From assembly GCA_913063325.1 (NCBI GenBank), contig CAJXYE010000010.1, positions 1 through 64,000 of the forward strand: a stretch of DNA of 64,000 nucleotides, written 5' to 3'. The translations under genes were made by a program, and so were the position numbers. The notes below the pieces were generated by a model that was not told the origin of the DNA, did not search any database, and saw nothing but the letters and a program-made list of their open reading frames with translations. Below, piece after piece: positions 9,175 to 19,460 of the stretch (position 1 is its first letter; each line of letters opens with the position of its first letter). This DNA is from an uncultured Colwellia sp. GTDB lineage: Bacteria > Pseudomonadota > Gammaproteobacteria > Enterobacterales > Alteromonadaceae.

Positions 9175-10590
9175 CTAGCTCCTACCATACTTGTCTTCAA
9201 AACGAACAATATCATCTTCACCTAGGTAAGAGCCTGATTGAACTTCAATTAACTCTAGTGGCAATACTCCTGGGTTTTCTAGTGCGTGAACAACACCAAT
9301 AGGAATATAGGTTGATTGATTTTCAGTAAGTAAAATCTCTTGGTCACCATTGGTTACTTTTGCTGTACCAGAAACAACAATCCAGTGCTCTGCACGATGA
9401 TGATGCATTTGTACAGACAGCTTAGCACCCGGTTTTACGGTGATGCGCTTAACTTGATCTCGGTCACCAAAGTCAAGCGAGTCATACTTGCCCCAAGGGC
9501 GGTAAACTTCACGTTGATGTTTATATTCATAGCGGTTATCAGCTTTTAACTTGTTAACAATCGCTTTAACATCTTGTACTTGGTCTTTATTAGCAACAAG
9601 TAAAGCATCTTTAGTTTCAACTATTACTAAATTATCAACACCTACTGTTGTAACAAGTTTATGACCTGCATTGATATACGAGTTGGTTGAATTGTAGTTA
9701 ATAACATCACCACAATTTACATTGCCATTTTCATCTTTATCACTTACTTCCCAAATTGATGAAAATGAACCAACATCACTCCAGCCTGCATTCATTGGTA
9801 CAACAACTGCATCCTCAGTGCGTTCCATTACAGCATAGTCAATTGAATCTTCGGGACATTGTGAGAAAATTTCTGCACTGATACGAGTAAAATCTAAATC
9901 TTGAGATTTACCTTCATAAGCTTCGGTACACACGGCAAGCATTTCTGGAGAAAACTTAGCTAGCTCTTCAAGGTAACGAGATGCTTTAAACATAAACATG
10001 CCGCTGTTCCACAAGTATTCACCCGATTCCAAATACTTCTGCGCTTTTGCCAAATCAGGCTTTTCAACAAAACTATCAACATCAAAACCAGTAGCTTCGC
10101 TCTGAACTTTTTTGCTGCCCTGCTTAATATAACCGTAGCCAGTTTCAGGCTGTGTTGGCACAATACCAAAAGTAACTAACTTGCCCTGCTCGGCGAAAGC
10201 TGTTGCATCTGTAACGGCTTTTTGAAATGCGCTAACATCTTTAATAGCGTGATCAGCTGCCAATACTAATAATAAAGGGTCTTCACCTTTCTCTATGGCA
10301 GCTAATGCAGCCAAAGTTATTGCTGGTGCGGTATTTTTCCCCATTGGCTCTAAGATAATATCACTAGAGCCAGTACCGTTTGCACGTAATTGTTCTGCAA
10401 CAATAAATCTGTGCTCTTCATTACAAATGATTAATGGCTCTAAACAATTACTGTTATCAAGGCGATTAATAGTTTCTTGTAATAGTGTTTTATCATTTAA
10501 CAATGCTAAAAACTGCTTAGGATGTAACGCACGAGACAAAGGCCATAAACGGCTTCCACTGCCACCAGACATAATTACTGGTAAAATCAT
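9175..10590 (-). CDS. manC: Mannose-1-phosphate guanylyltransferase / mannose-6-phosphate isomerase
   Basis: This is a 471-residue bifunctional type II enzyme. The N-terminal nucleotidyltransferase carries [14 protein letters not shown] and the FVEKP motif with [10 protein letters not shown]. The C-terminal cupin isomerase domain carries [29 protein letters not shown] and the [14 protein letters not shown] metal site. It makes GDP-mannose, the precursor of GDP-fucose via gmd and fcl further upstream in the same strand run. Gene order gmd-fcl-gmm-manC-manB is the classic GDP-fucose block. Full length, no anomalies. Confidence 0.95.
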   Translation of the reverse strand: MILPVIMSGGSGSRLWPLSRALHPKQFLALLNDKTLLQETINRLDNSNCLEPLIICNEEHRFIVAEQLRANGTGSSDIILEPMGKNTAPAITLAALAAIEKGEDPLLLVLAADHAIKDVSAFQKAVTDATAFAEQGKLVTFGIVPTQPETGYGYIKQGSKKVQSEATGFDVDSFVEKPDLAKAQKYLESGEYLWNSGMFMFKASRYLEELAKFSPEMLAVCTEAYEGKSQDLDFTRISAEIFSQCPEDSIDYAVMERTEDAVVVPMNAGWSDVGSFSSIWEVSDKDENGNVNCGDVINYNSTNSYINAGHKLVTTVGVDNLVIVETKDALLVANKDQVQDVKAIVNKLKADNRYEYKHQREVYRPWGKYDSLDFGDRDQVKRITVKPGAKLSVQMHHHRAEHWIVVSGTAKVTNGDQEILLTENQSTYIPIGVVHALENPGVLPLELIEVQSGSYLGEDDIVRFEDKYGRS

Positions 10591-10662
10591 AATATTCCTT
10601 AAAATCAGTTACAAGGTGAAAGGAAGTAAGGTTACTCCACCCTAATTTCTATTTTCTACTTA

Positions 10663-11127
10663 TTAAAAGTAGTTTTTAGTATTTTGATGAACACTGTCAT
10701 CATTCATTAATTCTTCAACATCAAACCACTTATAGCCATTATGCTGCTCATTTAAAGGTAAGTTCTCAAGTGAATCTTTAAGCACTAGCACATAGGCTAT
10801 TGCAACATAGTGGGTTGAAAAATCGTGACTGTTGTCGAGGTTAGTAAAAACATTATCATCATAAAAATGATCAAAAGGCCCGAGTAACTCAGATTGTTCA
10901 ATTGAGTATTCTGTACCTAATTCTTCTTTAGTTAAACGCCTAAAAGCATCAGCCAAAGCCTCATCTTTTAAAATACGCCCACCAGGTACAAACCAAAAAC
11001 CTTTCGCAGGCCTATTTAACCTTTGCCCAAGCAATGCCTGCCCCTTCTTATTTAGAACAACTAAATCAATTGAAACAAGCGGCGTACTTTCAATAACAGT
11101 GGAAAAAACTTCTTTTTCTAAGAACAT
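10663..11127 (-). CDS. gmm: GDP-mannose mannosyl hydrolase (Nudix family)
   Basis: The 154-residue Nudix-fold protein carries PLVSIDLVVLNKKGQALLGQ and the modified Nudix box GGRILKDEALADAFRRLTKEELG. The box lacks part of the canonical REUXEEXGU, as is typical for GDP-mannose hydrolases of the Gmm family. The protein ends in a YKWFDVEELM segment. Gmm hydrolyses GDP-mannose to GDP and mannose and accompanies gmd/fcl in colanic-acid-type loci. Its place between manC and fcl supports the call. The enzyme may tune the GDP-mannose pool. Confidence 0.88.
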   Translation of the reverse strand: MFLEKEVFSTVIESTPLVSIDLVVLNKKGQALLGQRLNRPAKGFWFVPGGRILKDEALADAFRRLTKEELGTEYSIEQSELLGPFDHFYDDNVFTNLDNSHDFSTHYVAIAYVLVLKDSLENLPLNEQHNGYKWFDVEELMNDDSVHQNTKNYF

Positions 11128-11225
11128 AAAATCTCCGTAGTAATAAGTAACAAAGTGAAAGTGACAAAGGCTTCCCCTTCCTACTTTAACCTTTCAAACT
11201 TCTCACTTATTCCCTATCAAATTTC

Positions 11226-11576
11226 CTACTTATCCCTACCCCTCAACGAACCTATCAGCCCTTGAAGCATTTTTGAAAGTTCTATTGTTTTCTCTACCCA
11301 AGCTTTACCAAGTTCTTTTGAAATAAACCCAATTTCCATAGCAATATAGAGTTGAGTTCGTAACTCAGCAGAAGATCCTTTGGAATAATATAAGAATCTA
11401 ACCGTGTCTTTATTTGAACAACGCTCATAACCTTCTGCTATATTAGAAGGAACAGATAAACTAGAACGGGTAATTTGATCTTTAAAACCGAAGTCTTTGC
11501 AACTAGCAAAGTGCTTATATATTTCAGCCGATAACCGAGCAGAACGCTTCCAAACGTCTAAATCTTCAAACCTCAT
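11226..11576 (-). CDS. Four-helix-bundle protein (S23/IVP family)
   Basis: The 116-residue all-helical protein begins MRFEDLDVWKRSARLSAEIY and contains the family hallmark ITRSSLSVPSNIAEGYER. These proteins were first seen in intervening sequences of 23S rRNA genes but are often found in polysaccharide clusters. Members form pentamers in known structures, and the cellular function is not known. It sits inside the GDP-fucose block between gmm and fcl, flanked on both sides by related purine-rich spacers, which suggests it was inserted as a small cassette. Confidence 0.88.
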   Translation of the reverse strand: MRFEDLDVWKRSARLSAEIYKHFASCKDFGFKDQITRSSLSVPSNIAEGYERCSNKDTVRFLYYSKGSSAELRTQLYIAMEIGFISKELGKAWVEKTIELSKMLQGLIGSLRGRDK

Positions 11577-11672
11577 ATCAACACTCCGTGTCTGCTTGAG
11601 TAGAAGGAGTAAAAATACAAAGGTGAAAGGATCACCCTTTCTAACTTTCTACTTGCTACTTGCTACTACTCT

Positions 11673-12632
11673 TTATTTCCTAAAACTATCTTGATTCGCT
11701 AAAAACCATTCATACGTTTCAGTTAAACCTTGCTCTAATGAAATAGAATACTGCCAACCTAAATCCTTTAAGCGAGACACATTCATTAGTTTGCGAGGTG
11801 CGCCATCAGGTTTAGTTGCATCAAAAGAAATTGTACCGGTAAAGCCAACTACTTTAGCAACCGTTTCAACTAATTCACGAATAGTACAGTCAACACCCGT
11901 GCCAACGTTAATATGGCTTAGCATTTCTTGAGTATTCGCTTGGTATACATCATTACTTAAGTTCATGACATGTATTGAAGCTGCAGCCATATCATTTACA
12001 TGTAAAAACTCACGCATTGGCTTGCCCGACCCCCAAGCTACTACTTCAGCTAAACCATCGAGTTTTGCTTCATGGAAACGTCGTAGTAAAGCAGGAATCA
12101 CATGAGAGTTTTCAGGATGGAAGTTATCATTTTCACCATAGAGGTTAGTAGGCATAACAGAGCGATAATTACGACCATATTGACGATTGTATGATTCACA
12201 TAACTTAATACCGGCAATTTTAGCAATGGCATAAGGTTCATTGGTTGGCTCTAAAGTATCAGTTAACAAAGCTGTTTCTGTCATTGGCTGATCAGCCAAT
12301 TTAGGGTAAATACAACTTGAGCCTAAAAACAATAAATCTTGAACACCAGCCAAATGCGCGCCATGTACTATGTTGCACTGAATCATTAAGTTTTGATGAA
12401 TAAATTCAGCAGGATAAGTATTATTAGCTACAATACCACCTACTTTAGCCGCAGCTAAATAGACTTGGTCAATATTTTCATTTTCAAAGAAATCAGCAAC
12501 AGCTTGCTGATTAAGTAGATCTAACTCTGTACGGCTACGTAAAACCAGCTCAACATCAACTTGTTGTTCTAACTGGCGCACAATAGCTGAACCCACCATA
12601 CCACGGTGCCCAGCAATAAAAATTCTTTTCAT
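11673..12632 (-). CDS. fcl: GDP-L-fucose synthase
   Basis: The 319-residue short-chain dehydrogenase/epimerase starts [20 protein letters not shown], the NADP-binding GxxGxxG site. The catalytic Ser-Tyr-Lys set appears as FLGSSCIYP and then [10 protein letters not shown]. The fucose-synthase signature [31 protein letters not shown] is recognisable, although only its parts are quoted in the family literature. It converts the 4-keto-6-deoxy-mannose product of Gmd to GDP-L-fucose by 3,5-epimerisation and 4-reduction. Its partner gmd lies immediately upstream on the same strand. Confidence 0.95.
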   Translation of the reverse strand: MKRIFIAGHRGMVGSAIVRQLEQQVDVELVLRSRTELDLLNQQAVADFFENENIDQVYLAAAKVGGIVANNTYPAEFIHQNLMIQCNIVHGAHLAGVQDLLFLGSSCIYPKLADQPMTETALLTDTLEPTNEPYAIAKIAGIKLCESYNRQYGRNYRSVMPTNLYGENDNFHPENSHVIPALLRRFHEAKLDGLAEVVAWGSGKPMREFLHVNDMAAASIHVMNLSNDVYQANTQEMLSHINVGTGVDCTIRELVETVAKVVGFTGTISFDATKPDGAPRKLMNVSRLKDLGWQYSISLEQGLTETYEWFLANQDSFRK

Positions 12633-12770
12633 GATAATCCTTTAGGGAGGTTAAAGTTAGAAATTCACAAGGAAAAGCCACCCTTTCAACTAGCACCTAG
12701 CCGCTTTCCTCTTTTCTAACTTGCTACTTTTTACTTTTTTCTTTACTTAAACCTTTTCACTTGTATCTTT

Positions 12771-13892
12771 CTACTCAACTGACACACGAACATCATGGCC
12801 ATGCTCTTTTAACAACGCATGTTGCTTAGCTTTACTTAAGTCGTTTTGAACCATTTCAGCACACATTTCCTCAACTGTGATCTGTGGTACCCAACCTAAT
12901 TTTTCTTTCGCTTTGCTAGGGTCGCCAAGTAATGTTTCAACCTCAGCTGGGCGGAAATAACGCGGGTCAACTTTAACAACTACATCACCTACGTTAAGTG
13001 CTTTAGCATTATCACCTTCAATAGCGGTAACAGTTCCTACTTCATCAAGTTCTGTTCCAGTGAACTCTAAAGTAATACCTAGCTCTTTAGCTGATAAAGT
13101 AACAAATTCACGTACTGAGATTTGTTTACCTGTGGCTATAACAAAATCATCTGCAACGTCTTGTTGCAACATCATCCACTGCATACGTACGTAATCTTTC
13201 GCATGACCCCAGTCACGTAAAGCATCCATATTACCCAAATATAAACATGACTCTAATCCTTGAGAAATATTGGCTAATGCGCGTGTTATTTTACGGGTAA
13301 CAAAGGTTTCACCACGGCGAGGAGATTCATGGTTAAACAAAATACCATTACACGCATACATGCCATAAGATTCACGATAGTTAACCACTATCCAATACGC
13401 ATACATTTTAGCTACAGCATAAGGCGAACGAGGGTGGAATGGCGTAGTCTCTTTTTGTGGGATCTCTTGTACTTCACCATAAAGCTCTGATGTAGAAGCC
13501 TGGTAAAATTTCGTTTTCTTTTCCATACCTAAAAAGCGTATAGCTTCTAGCAAACGTAACGTTCCCATAGCATCTACATCAGCAGTATATTCAGGACATT
13601 CAAACGATACCGCAACATGAGACTGTGCACCGAGGTTGTAGACTTCATCAGGCTGGACATCTTTTATGATACGCGTTAGGTTCGATGAATCAGTTAAATC
13701 ACCATAATGTAAAAAGAAGCTAGGACTATCTTCATGACTATCTTGATAAATGTGATCAACACGTTCAGTATTTAACGATGAAGCACGACGTTTAATACCA
13801 TGAACTTCATAACCTTTTTCTAAAAGCAACTCTGCAAGGTAAGAACCATCCTGACCAGTAACACCGGTGATTAACGCGACTTTTTTACTCAT
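12771..13892 (-). CDS. gmd: GDP-mannose 4,6-dehydratase
   Basis: The 373-residue enzyme carries [20 protein letters not shown] (NADP site), [11 protein letters not shown], the catalytic [16 protein letters not shown] and the [17 protein letters not shown] Tyr/Lys motif. [16 protein letters not shown], typical of Gmd, follows. It makes GDP-4-keto-6-deoxymannose for fcl. A decayed copy of the first 50 or so codons lies about 850 bases upstream in the same orientation, beyond an acetyltransferase gene, so this locus has undergone a partial duplication. Confidence 0.96.
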   Translation of the reverse strand: MSKKVALITGVTGQDGSYLAELLLEKGYEVHGIKRRASSLNTERVDHIYQDSHEDSPSFFLHYGDLTDSSNLTRIIKDVQPDEVYNLGAQSHVAVSFECPEYTADVDAMGTLRLLEAIRFLGMEKKTKFYQASTSELYGEVQEIPQKETTPFHPRSPYAVAKMYAYWIVVNYRESYGMYACNGILFNHESPRRGETFVTRKITRALANISQGLESCLYLGNMDALRDWGHAKDYVRMQWMMLQQDVADDFVIATGKQISVREFVTLSAKELGITLEFTGTELDEVGTVTAIEGDNAKALNVGDVVVKVDPRYFRPAEVETLLGDPSKAKEKLGWVPQITVEEMCAEMVQNDLSKAKQHALLKEHGHDVRVSVE

Positions 13893-13968
13893 TTAATCTA
13901 TTCCTTTATGTATAACTTTAATTAATAACTAATTGAATCTCAAGCCAGACTAACGCCAAGCTCATGTT

Positions 13969-14060
13969 AACTGACCCACTTTAAACAGCTGTCATTTGTA
14001 GAAATTCATCAAGCTGCTATTGGTGGTATGCCACCTGCCGCTGTGATGAGTCATATTTTA
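13969..14060 (+). other. Possible remnant of a foreign coding sequence
   Basis: Between gmd and the acetyltransferase, the plus strand reads without a start codon THFKQLSFVEIHQAAIGGMP and a few further residues before a stop. It looks like the C terminus of a lost gene. I do not recognise the family. It may be chance. Confidence 0.25.
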
Positions 14061-14101
14061 TAATATATCCATGAACACTTTGTTGAATTATTACATATGA
14101 A

Positions 14102-14949
<848 letters not shown>

Positions 14950-15052
14950 TTAAATATGTAAACCTTCATTAAGTGAAAAAGTTACAAGGCATGATAAAAA
15001 GCTTTTGCGCTAATTTTTACTTCAACCTTTATACTTAAACTAACCTTCTCAA

Positions 15053-15094
15053 ACCTTTCTACTAATCCCTTTCTACTAATCCCTTTCTACTTAG
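15053..15094 (-). repeat. Three imperfect 14-base repeats overlapping a gene end
   Basis: On the coding strand the unit is AGTAGAAAGGGATT. It is the same purine-rich motif (AAGTAGAAAGG) seen in spacers near 10.62, 11.17, 11.63 and 12.70 kb. The repeat encodes the last residues (LSRKGLVERD) and the stop of the WecG/TagA gene. Confidence 0.8.
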
Positions 15095-15841
15095 CTTATG
15101 TTTCAACAACTGCTTACCAAAATGCCAAATAAACCTCGGGTTTGTCGAAAAATATCGGCGCCATAAACGCTTAGGTTCTGAGCACAATCTAAATAACCAT
15201 TCCATACCTATTTTTTGCATCCAGCGTGGGGCGTGTTTTTTTGAACCTGCAATAAAATCGTATGCTGCACCAACACCTAGCATTACACAGTTTAATTGAG
15301 CTTTATGTTCAGCCATCCAACGTTCTTGCTTAGGGCAACCTATACCGACAAACAAAACATTTACATCACTAGAGTTAATACCCTGCACAACCGCATCATC
15401 TTCTTCTTCAGTCAATAGGCGAAAAGGCGGCGAAAAGGCATAAGTAATATTAATACCTGGATAACTTGCTACTAGCTTTTCTTTCACGGTATTAAGTAAT
15501 GCTTCCGAGCTACCGCCATAAAAACCGATATTTAAAGGTTGCTCTCTTGATGATGCACATAGCGAATTCATAATATCCTGGCCGCGTACTTGTGAAGCAT
15601 TATTGTGCCCAAGTAATTTTTGCGCCCATGATAAAGGTTTCCCATCAGGGATAACCAAGTCTGCATTATTGACTATTTCTGCGAATGCACTTGAATCAAA
15701 AACTTCCATGCACATATGTACGTTAGACACACAAACATAAGCACCAGAATTCTCTTGAGCTAACAAAAGTACTTGCTCAAGAGAATTATCTTGATTTATA
15801 ACATTTACTTGCATATTAATAATCTTACATTTACCTAACAT
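15062..15841 (-). CDS. WecG/TagA/CpsF family glycosyltransferase
   Basis: The 259-residue GT26-type protein carries YVCVSNVHMCMEV, LVIPDGKPLSWA, GFYGGSSEALLNTVKEKL and VLFVGIGCPKQERWMAEH. VMLGVGAAYDFIAGSKKHAPRWMQKIGMEWLFRL follows in shortened form at the end. These enzymes transfer ManNAc, ManNAcA or a related sugar to a lipid-linked acceptor. With wecB/wecC elsewhere in the window, a ManNAcA donor is plausible but not shown. AGGGAAAG stands seven bases before the first ATG and supports this start. The last residues are encoded by a 14-base tandem repeat, so the C terminus may vary between strains. Confidence 0.9.
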   Translation of the reverse strand: MLGKCKIINMQVNVINQDNSLEQVLLLAQENSGAYVCVSNVHMCMEVFDSSAFAEIVNNADLVIPDGKPLSWAQKLLGHNNASQVRGQDIMNSLCASSREQPLNIGFYGGSSEALLNTVKEKLVASYPGINITYAFSPPFRLLTEEEDDAVVQGINSSDVNVLFVGIGCPKQERWMAEHKAQLNCVMLGVGAAYDFIAGSKKHAPRWMQKIGMEWLFRLCSEPKRLWRRYFSTNPRFIWHFGKQLLKHKLSRKGLVERD

Positions 15842-15865
15842 TTAGACTTTCCCTACGCTCAAAGC

Positions 15866-16996
15866 TTATACTGTATGATCTATTTTAACTTTGGCTTTGT
15901 TATTATGAGCTAATAAAAGCCTATCTTTAACTGCTGTGTCTAAATAATTATTTTCGACCCGTCTCCTTACCATTTCAGATAATTCTCGCCAATTTTCTTG
16001 ATGCCAAACCGCCAATATTTTATTTGCAAATGAAGCGCTATCAATACCATCTATCACAAATTCATCACTCCCTACAACGGAGCGATTAAACCCACAATCA
16101 GAAACAATAGGCACTACTCCGCAAGCCATTGCCTCAGTAAGAGCATTGGAGTGACCTTCTCTTTTCTCTTTTGTTGGAAATATAAAAAAATGTGACTCTT
16201 CCAGCATAGAAAATAGCTTTTCACTTGGTTGTTTACCAGTAAACTGCACATTATCTGCTAGGTTTAACCGTTCAACCTTTCTCTCAAGTATTTTTTGATA
16301 GTCAGCTTTACATGGCCCGATCAAACAAAGCTTTACTTCAGCGCCACTTTCCTTGACTAAAGACGCTATTTCGATGATATCCTCGACATTTTTAGACGAT
16401 ACTAACCGCCCAAAATATACCAAATTAATTACATCTGACTTATTAACTGTCAAGATTTTAGAAGCATGTTGTTCAAAAGATTGAGATTCCATATAATTGG
16501 GATAGTACACACTTTGTTTACTAAAATTAGCCTTTACAAACGCTTGATATTCTTTGCCCTGGCACAATACGATACTTGCTTTCAAAATCGTTTGTTTGAA
16601 AAACAAACGATATAACTTACTACCAACATGATAAAAATCATCGGCTCCACCAGCTCTCAATTCATAAATTACTTTTCGAGAAAATAATCGTCCGATAGAA
16701 ACGAAAATCCATTCTAAATATATGAGGTGCCCATAAAAACCTGTAATGTGAATAGTACATTCCTTGGGTGAACCAACCAATGCATAAATAAACCTACAGA
16801 TGTAACCAAGCACTTGAAAAATATAAAAAACAGGTTTAACTAGCCCCCTGCCTTTAGGGTAAGGTTTTTCTACCAATTTAACTTCATAACCACCACTTTC
16901 TAATAACTTAAGCGTTTTAAGATTGCCAGACTCCCCACCACCTACAAAACGACCACCTTTTCCAAAGGGTCCGCAGAAAATAATTTTTTTTATCAA
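15866..16996 (-). CDS. GT4-family glycosyltransferase
   Basis: The 376-residue GT-B fold protein has a glycine-rich N terminus (FCGPFGKGGRFVGGGESGN) and the C-terminal nucleotide-sugar part VNLVYFGRLVSSKNVEDIIE, then NVQFTGKQPSEKLFSML. The EX7E-like segment is EGHSNALTEAMACGVVPIVSD. It is a retaining cytoplasmic transferase for the repeat unit; donor and acceptor are unknown. It lies 5 bases from the next upstream acyltransferase gene, so the pair is probably co-translated. Confidence 0.87.
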   Translation of the reverse strand: MIKKIIFCGPFGKGGRFVGGGESGNLKTLKLLESGGYEVKLVEKPYPKGRGLVKPVFYIFQVLGYICRFIYALVGSPKECTIHITGFYGHLIYLEWIFVSIGRLFSRKVIYELRAGGADDFYHVGSKLYRLFFKQTILKASIVLCQGKEYQAFVKANFSKQSVYYPNYMESQSFEQHASKILTVNKSDVINLVYFGRLVSSKNVEDIIEIASLVKESGAEVKLCLIGPCKADYQKILERKVERLNLADNVQFTGKQPSEKLFSMLEESHFFIFPTKEKREGHSNALTEAMACGVVPIVSDCGFNRSVVGSDEFVIDGIDSASFANKILAVWHQENWRELSEMVRRRVENNYLDTAVKDRLLLAHNNKAKVKIDHTV

Positions 16997-17001
16997 CTGT
17001 A

Positions 17002-17574
17002 CTATTCCTTTAAATTACTTACAGAACGAAATTCATTAGGGCCAATGTCAGAGATCTTAATAGCCGGCACACCCGCAATTGTAATACTTCCATCAGGAAA
17101 AGACTTATTCACAACCGAATTTGCCCCCACTCCAGTGTTATCTCCTATAACTATCCCTCCATATATTTTCGCACCAGGTGCTATATAACAATTATTTCCT
17201 ATTAATGGGGCTTGAGAAGAGTCAGAAGCAGATGCACCAATATTGACACAAACATGTATACGACAATTTTCACCTATTTTGCATTTATCATTAATGACTA
17301 TAGTACCTAGATGAGCAATAGACAGTCCTGGACCGATTGTGTTTATAGGGATCGAAAAACCTAAATCCTTACCTGTATTGTATGCTAGCCTTCGCTTTAA
17401 AAAGGCTATAGGCTTTGCCCCCAAGGCATTTGAATTGCTCCAATATTCGGCTTTACGTAATCGCCTCTGAAACCTCCATATATCATGAAAAACAAAGTCT
17501 TTTATACCACCGACTTTCAGCGCGACTCTATCTTGCTCCATATAATGTATCAAATCACTTTTAGACTGAATCAT
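17002..17574 (-). CDS. Serine O-acetyltransferase-like hexapeptide acyltransferase
   Basis: The 190-residue protein has an N-terminal helical part (LIHYMEQDRVALKV) followed by left-handed beta-helix repeats. These include GPGLSIAHLGTIVINDKCKI, IHVCVNIGASA, IAPGAKIYGGIVIGDNTGVGANSVVNKSF and a GVPA-type end. It probably acetylates a sugar hydroxyl in the polysaccharide or precursor, and true cysteine biosynthesis is less likely in this context. It is related to the 14102-14731 product, so two such enzymes serve the same locus. Confidence 0.83.
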   Translation of the reverse strand: MIQSKSDLIHYMEQDRVALKVGGIKDFVFHDIWRFQRRLRKAEYWSNSNALGAKPIAFLKRRLAYNTGKDLGFSIPINTIGPGLSIAHLGTIVINDKCKIGENCRIHVCVNIGASASDSSQAPLIGNNCYIAPGAKIYGGIVIGDNTGVGANSVVNKSFPDGSITIAGVPAIKISDIGPNEFRSVSNLKE

Positions 17575-17757
17575 AAATCACTCCCTGTTCGAACTGCTGA
17601 AGATTCGTGATTATGGCGAAGTAAACAATATCTTTCACTTATATTCCCTGTTTGAAGTATTCATTATCTTGTAAGATTGGTTGTCATTTGCAACTGAGCA
17701 CTCTGCTTTCATATCGCATATTATTTGCAAAGTAACTAATAACAGGCTTTATCATTT

Positions 17758-18864
17758 TTAGCCTCTCGCTAGAATTTCAGAATACATGCTTTTATATCTA
17801 TTCACTAAAGATGAAAAACTAAACTCAGTTCTTATCCTCTTAAGTCCTGAATTTCCATAAGAATAAGCGAGCGATTCATCATCTAGCAATTTATTGAGCA
17901 AGGGAACAACCTTTTCGATTGAATTGCCCGAAACAATAAATCCTGTAACATCATGCTTTACAAGCTCTGTATTCCCACCGCTATCAGAGGCAACCACTGG
18001 TTTACCTAAAGCCATGTATTCCATAATAGAATTAGATATCCCTTCACCATGCAGAGAAATATTGGATAATAAAACACCTACATCGAATACTCTAATAATT
18101 GATTCGGTATCAAGTACCTTACCAGTAAAAACAAAATTCCTCTTATACTTCTCAGGAATTAAGTCCTCACAAACAGATCTATTTTCACCATCCCCGACAG
18201 AAACAAAAGTAACATCTTTTCGACTATCTAGAACACTCAGTCCACATAAAATGAAGGCTTTAAAGTCTTTTTTATCAGAGAAGGACGCAACCATCCCTAT
18301 AACATATTTTGTTTGAATACCGAGCCTATTTCTAGTTTCCGGCTCATTTTCTAGAGACGAAACCCTATCGAAGTCAAAACCATTATATATACAGCAACCC
18401 TTATCAACTGGCACTTTATATACTTTTAGGCCCGCATTAGAATTTGCAACAATTACATCTGAGATCGGAAAGCTAATTTTGCTCCTCAACCAATCTTGAT
18501 GCCTCCAGTTCCAATTTGGGGGGGCACTACGCAAGTACCCATTAACAAATAAAACAGGTTTAACAAGAATATAGGGCATTGCATAGACAGAACACATAGA
18601 CCCCCATGAATGCAGTATATCGGGGTTAATCGAGCTAACCAACTGATAAAGCCTAAAGAAACAGGATATATCATGTTTTGACTTTCTAATTAGTTTATGA
18701 ACCGTAATACCAAGTTCGTTTAAATATGTATAATGAATATCATCGGACATTACAATTAAATCACAAGAAATACCTTTTTCTTTAGACAACCCCTTGAGCA
18801 ATTCTACAAGTTGCCTTTCTCTCCCCCCAGAACGAAGAGTATCAATTATATGCACTATACGCAT
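17758..18864 (-). CDS. GT4-family glycosyltransferase
   Basis: The 368-residue GT-B protein starts MRIVHIIDTLRSGGRERQLV, the donor-loop pattern typical of GT4 enzymes. It contains VIGMVASFSDKKDFKAFI, FVFTGKVLDTESIIRVFDV and the catalytic-acid segment GEGISNSIMEYMALGKPVVASDSGG. It is cytoplasmic and retaining, with unknown sugar. A 183-base gap separates it from the downstream acyltransferase gene; upstream it is 57 bases from another acyltransferase gene. Confidence 0.88.
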   Translation of the reverse strand: MRIVHIIDTLRSGGRERQLVELLKGLSKEKGISCDLIVMSDDIHYTYLNELGITVHKLIRKSKHDISCFFRLYQLVSSINPDILHSWGSMCSVYAMPYILVKPVLFVNGYLRSAPPNWNWRHQDWLRSKISFPISDVIVANSNAGLKVYKVPVDKGCCIYNGFDFDRVSSLENEPETRNRLGIQTKYVIGMVASFSDKKDFKAFILCGLSVLDSRKDVTFVSVGDGENRSVCEDLIPEKYKRNFVFTGKVLDTESIIRVFDVGVLLSNISLHGEGISNSIMEYMALGKPVVASDSGGNTELVKHDVTGFIVSGNSIEKVVPLLNKLLDDESLAYSYGNSGLKRIRTEFSFSSLVNRYKSMYSEILARG

Positions 18865-18921
18865 AACTGTTCCTAATATTAAAATTTAAGTAATCAGACA
18901 TTAAGTGTTAATTTTACATGA

Positions 18922-19458
18922 TTAATTTGACAAAAACCTTTGTTTTTCATCGGCAGACATTGTTTTTGTCTCAACACAGTCAGGGAGCTTTTTATTACTG
19001 TATTTGATTATATCTGAGACTTCTTTAGCAGGGGCCCCTGCATATACCTTGTTAGAAGCTAAAGACTTTGTTACGACACTATTTGCACCAATAATAACAT
19101 TGTCTCCAATAGAAACACCGGGAAGAACTTTTACACCGTTACTAATAAAAACATTATTACCGATTGTGACTGGGGCAAACCAATCTAATTCATGATTTTT
19201 CTGTAGCTCTCTTAATACCCAAACTGCTCCATCATGAGTAAGTAATTCAACTCCGTTACCAATACTTACATGGTTGCCTATTGTAAGGAGGTATGGCTCA
19301 CTACCAATTTCCTTCATGTAAATACGACAACCCTCACCGACAGTCGCACCTTTGCGTCTTAGGTAATCAACTGGTGCCTTAATAAATAGAAATTTATTTA
19401 AAGCATTTGCATTAAGCATAAACAATGAATTAAAAACTAGTTTTTTTAAAAAGTTCAA
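18922..19458 (-). CDS. Hexapeptide-repeat acyltransferase (maltose/galactoside acetyltransferase-like)
   Basis: The 178-residue left-handed beta-helix protein contains GATVGEGCRIYMKEIGSEP, TIGNHVSIGNGVELLTHDG with the catalytic-type histidine, and VTIGNNVFISNGVKVLPGVSIGDNVIIGANSVVTKSL. AGAPAKEV closes the coil. The fold indicates acyl transfer from acetyl-CoA or a similar donor to a sugar. It is separated by two bases from the upstream GT4 gene, so both probably work on the same residue of the repeat unit. The acceptor is unknown. Confidence 0.85.
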   Translation of the reverse strand: MNFLKKLVFNSLFMLNANALNKFLFIKAPVDYLRRKGATVGEGCRIYMKEIGSEPYLLTIGNHVSIGNGVELLTHDGAVWVLRELQKNHELDWFAPVTIGNNVFISNGVKVLPGVSIGDNVIIGANSVVTKSLASNKVYAGAPAKEVSDIIKYSNKKLPDCVETKTMSADEKQRFLSN

Positions 19459-19460
19459 TT

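Noticed and set aside
17002-17574. A cysteine-biosynthesis CysE
   Set aside because: Its setting among glycosyltransferases and the presence of a second similar protein make a polysaccharide acetyltransferase more likely.
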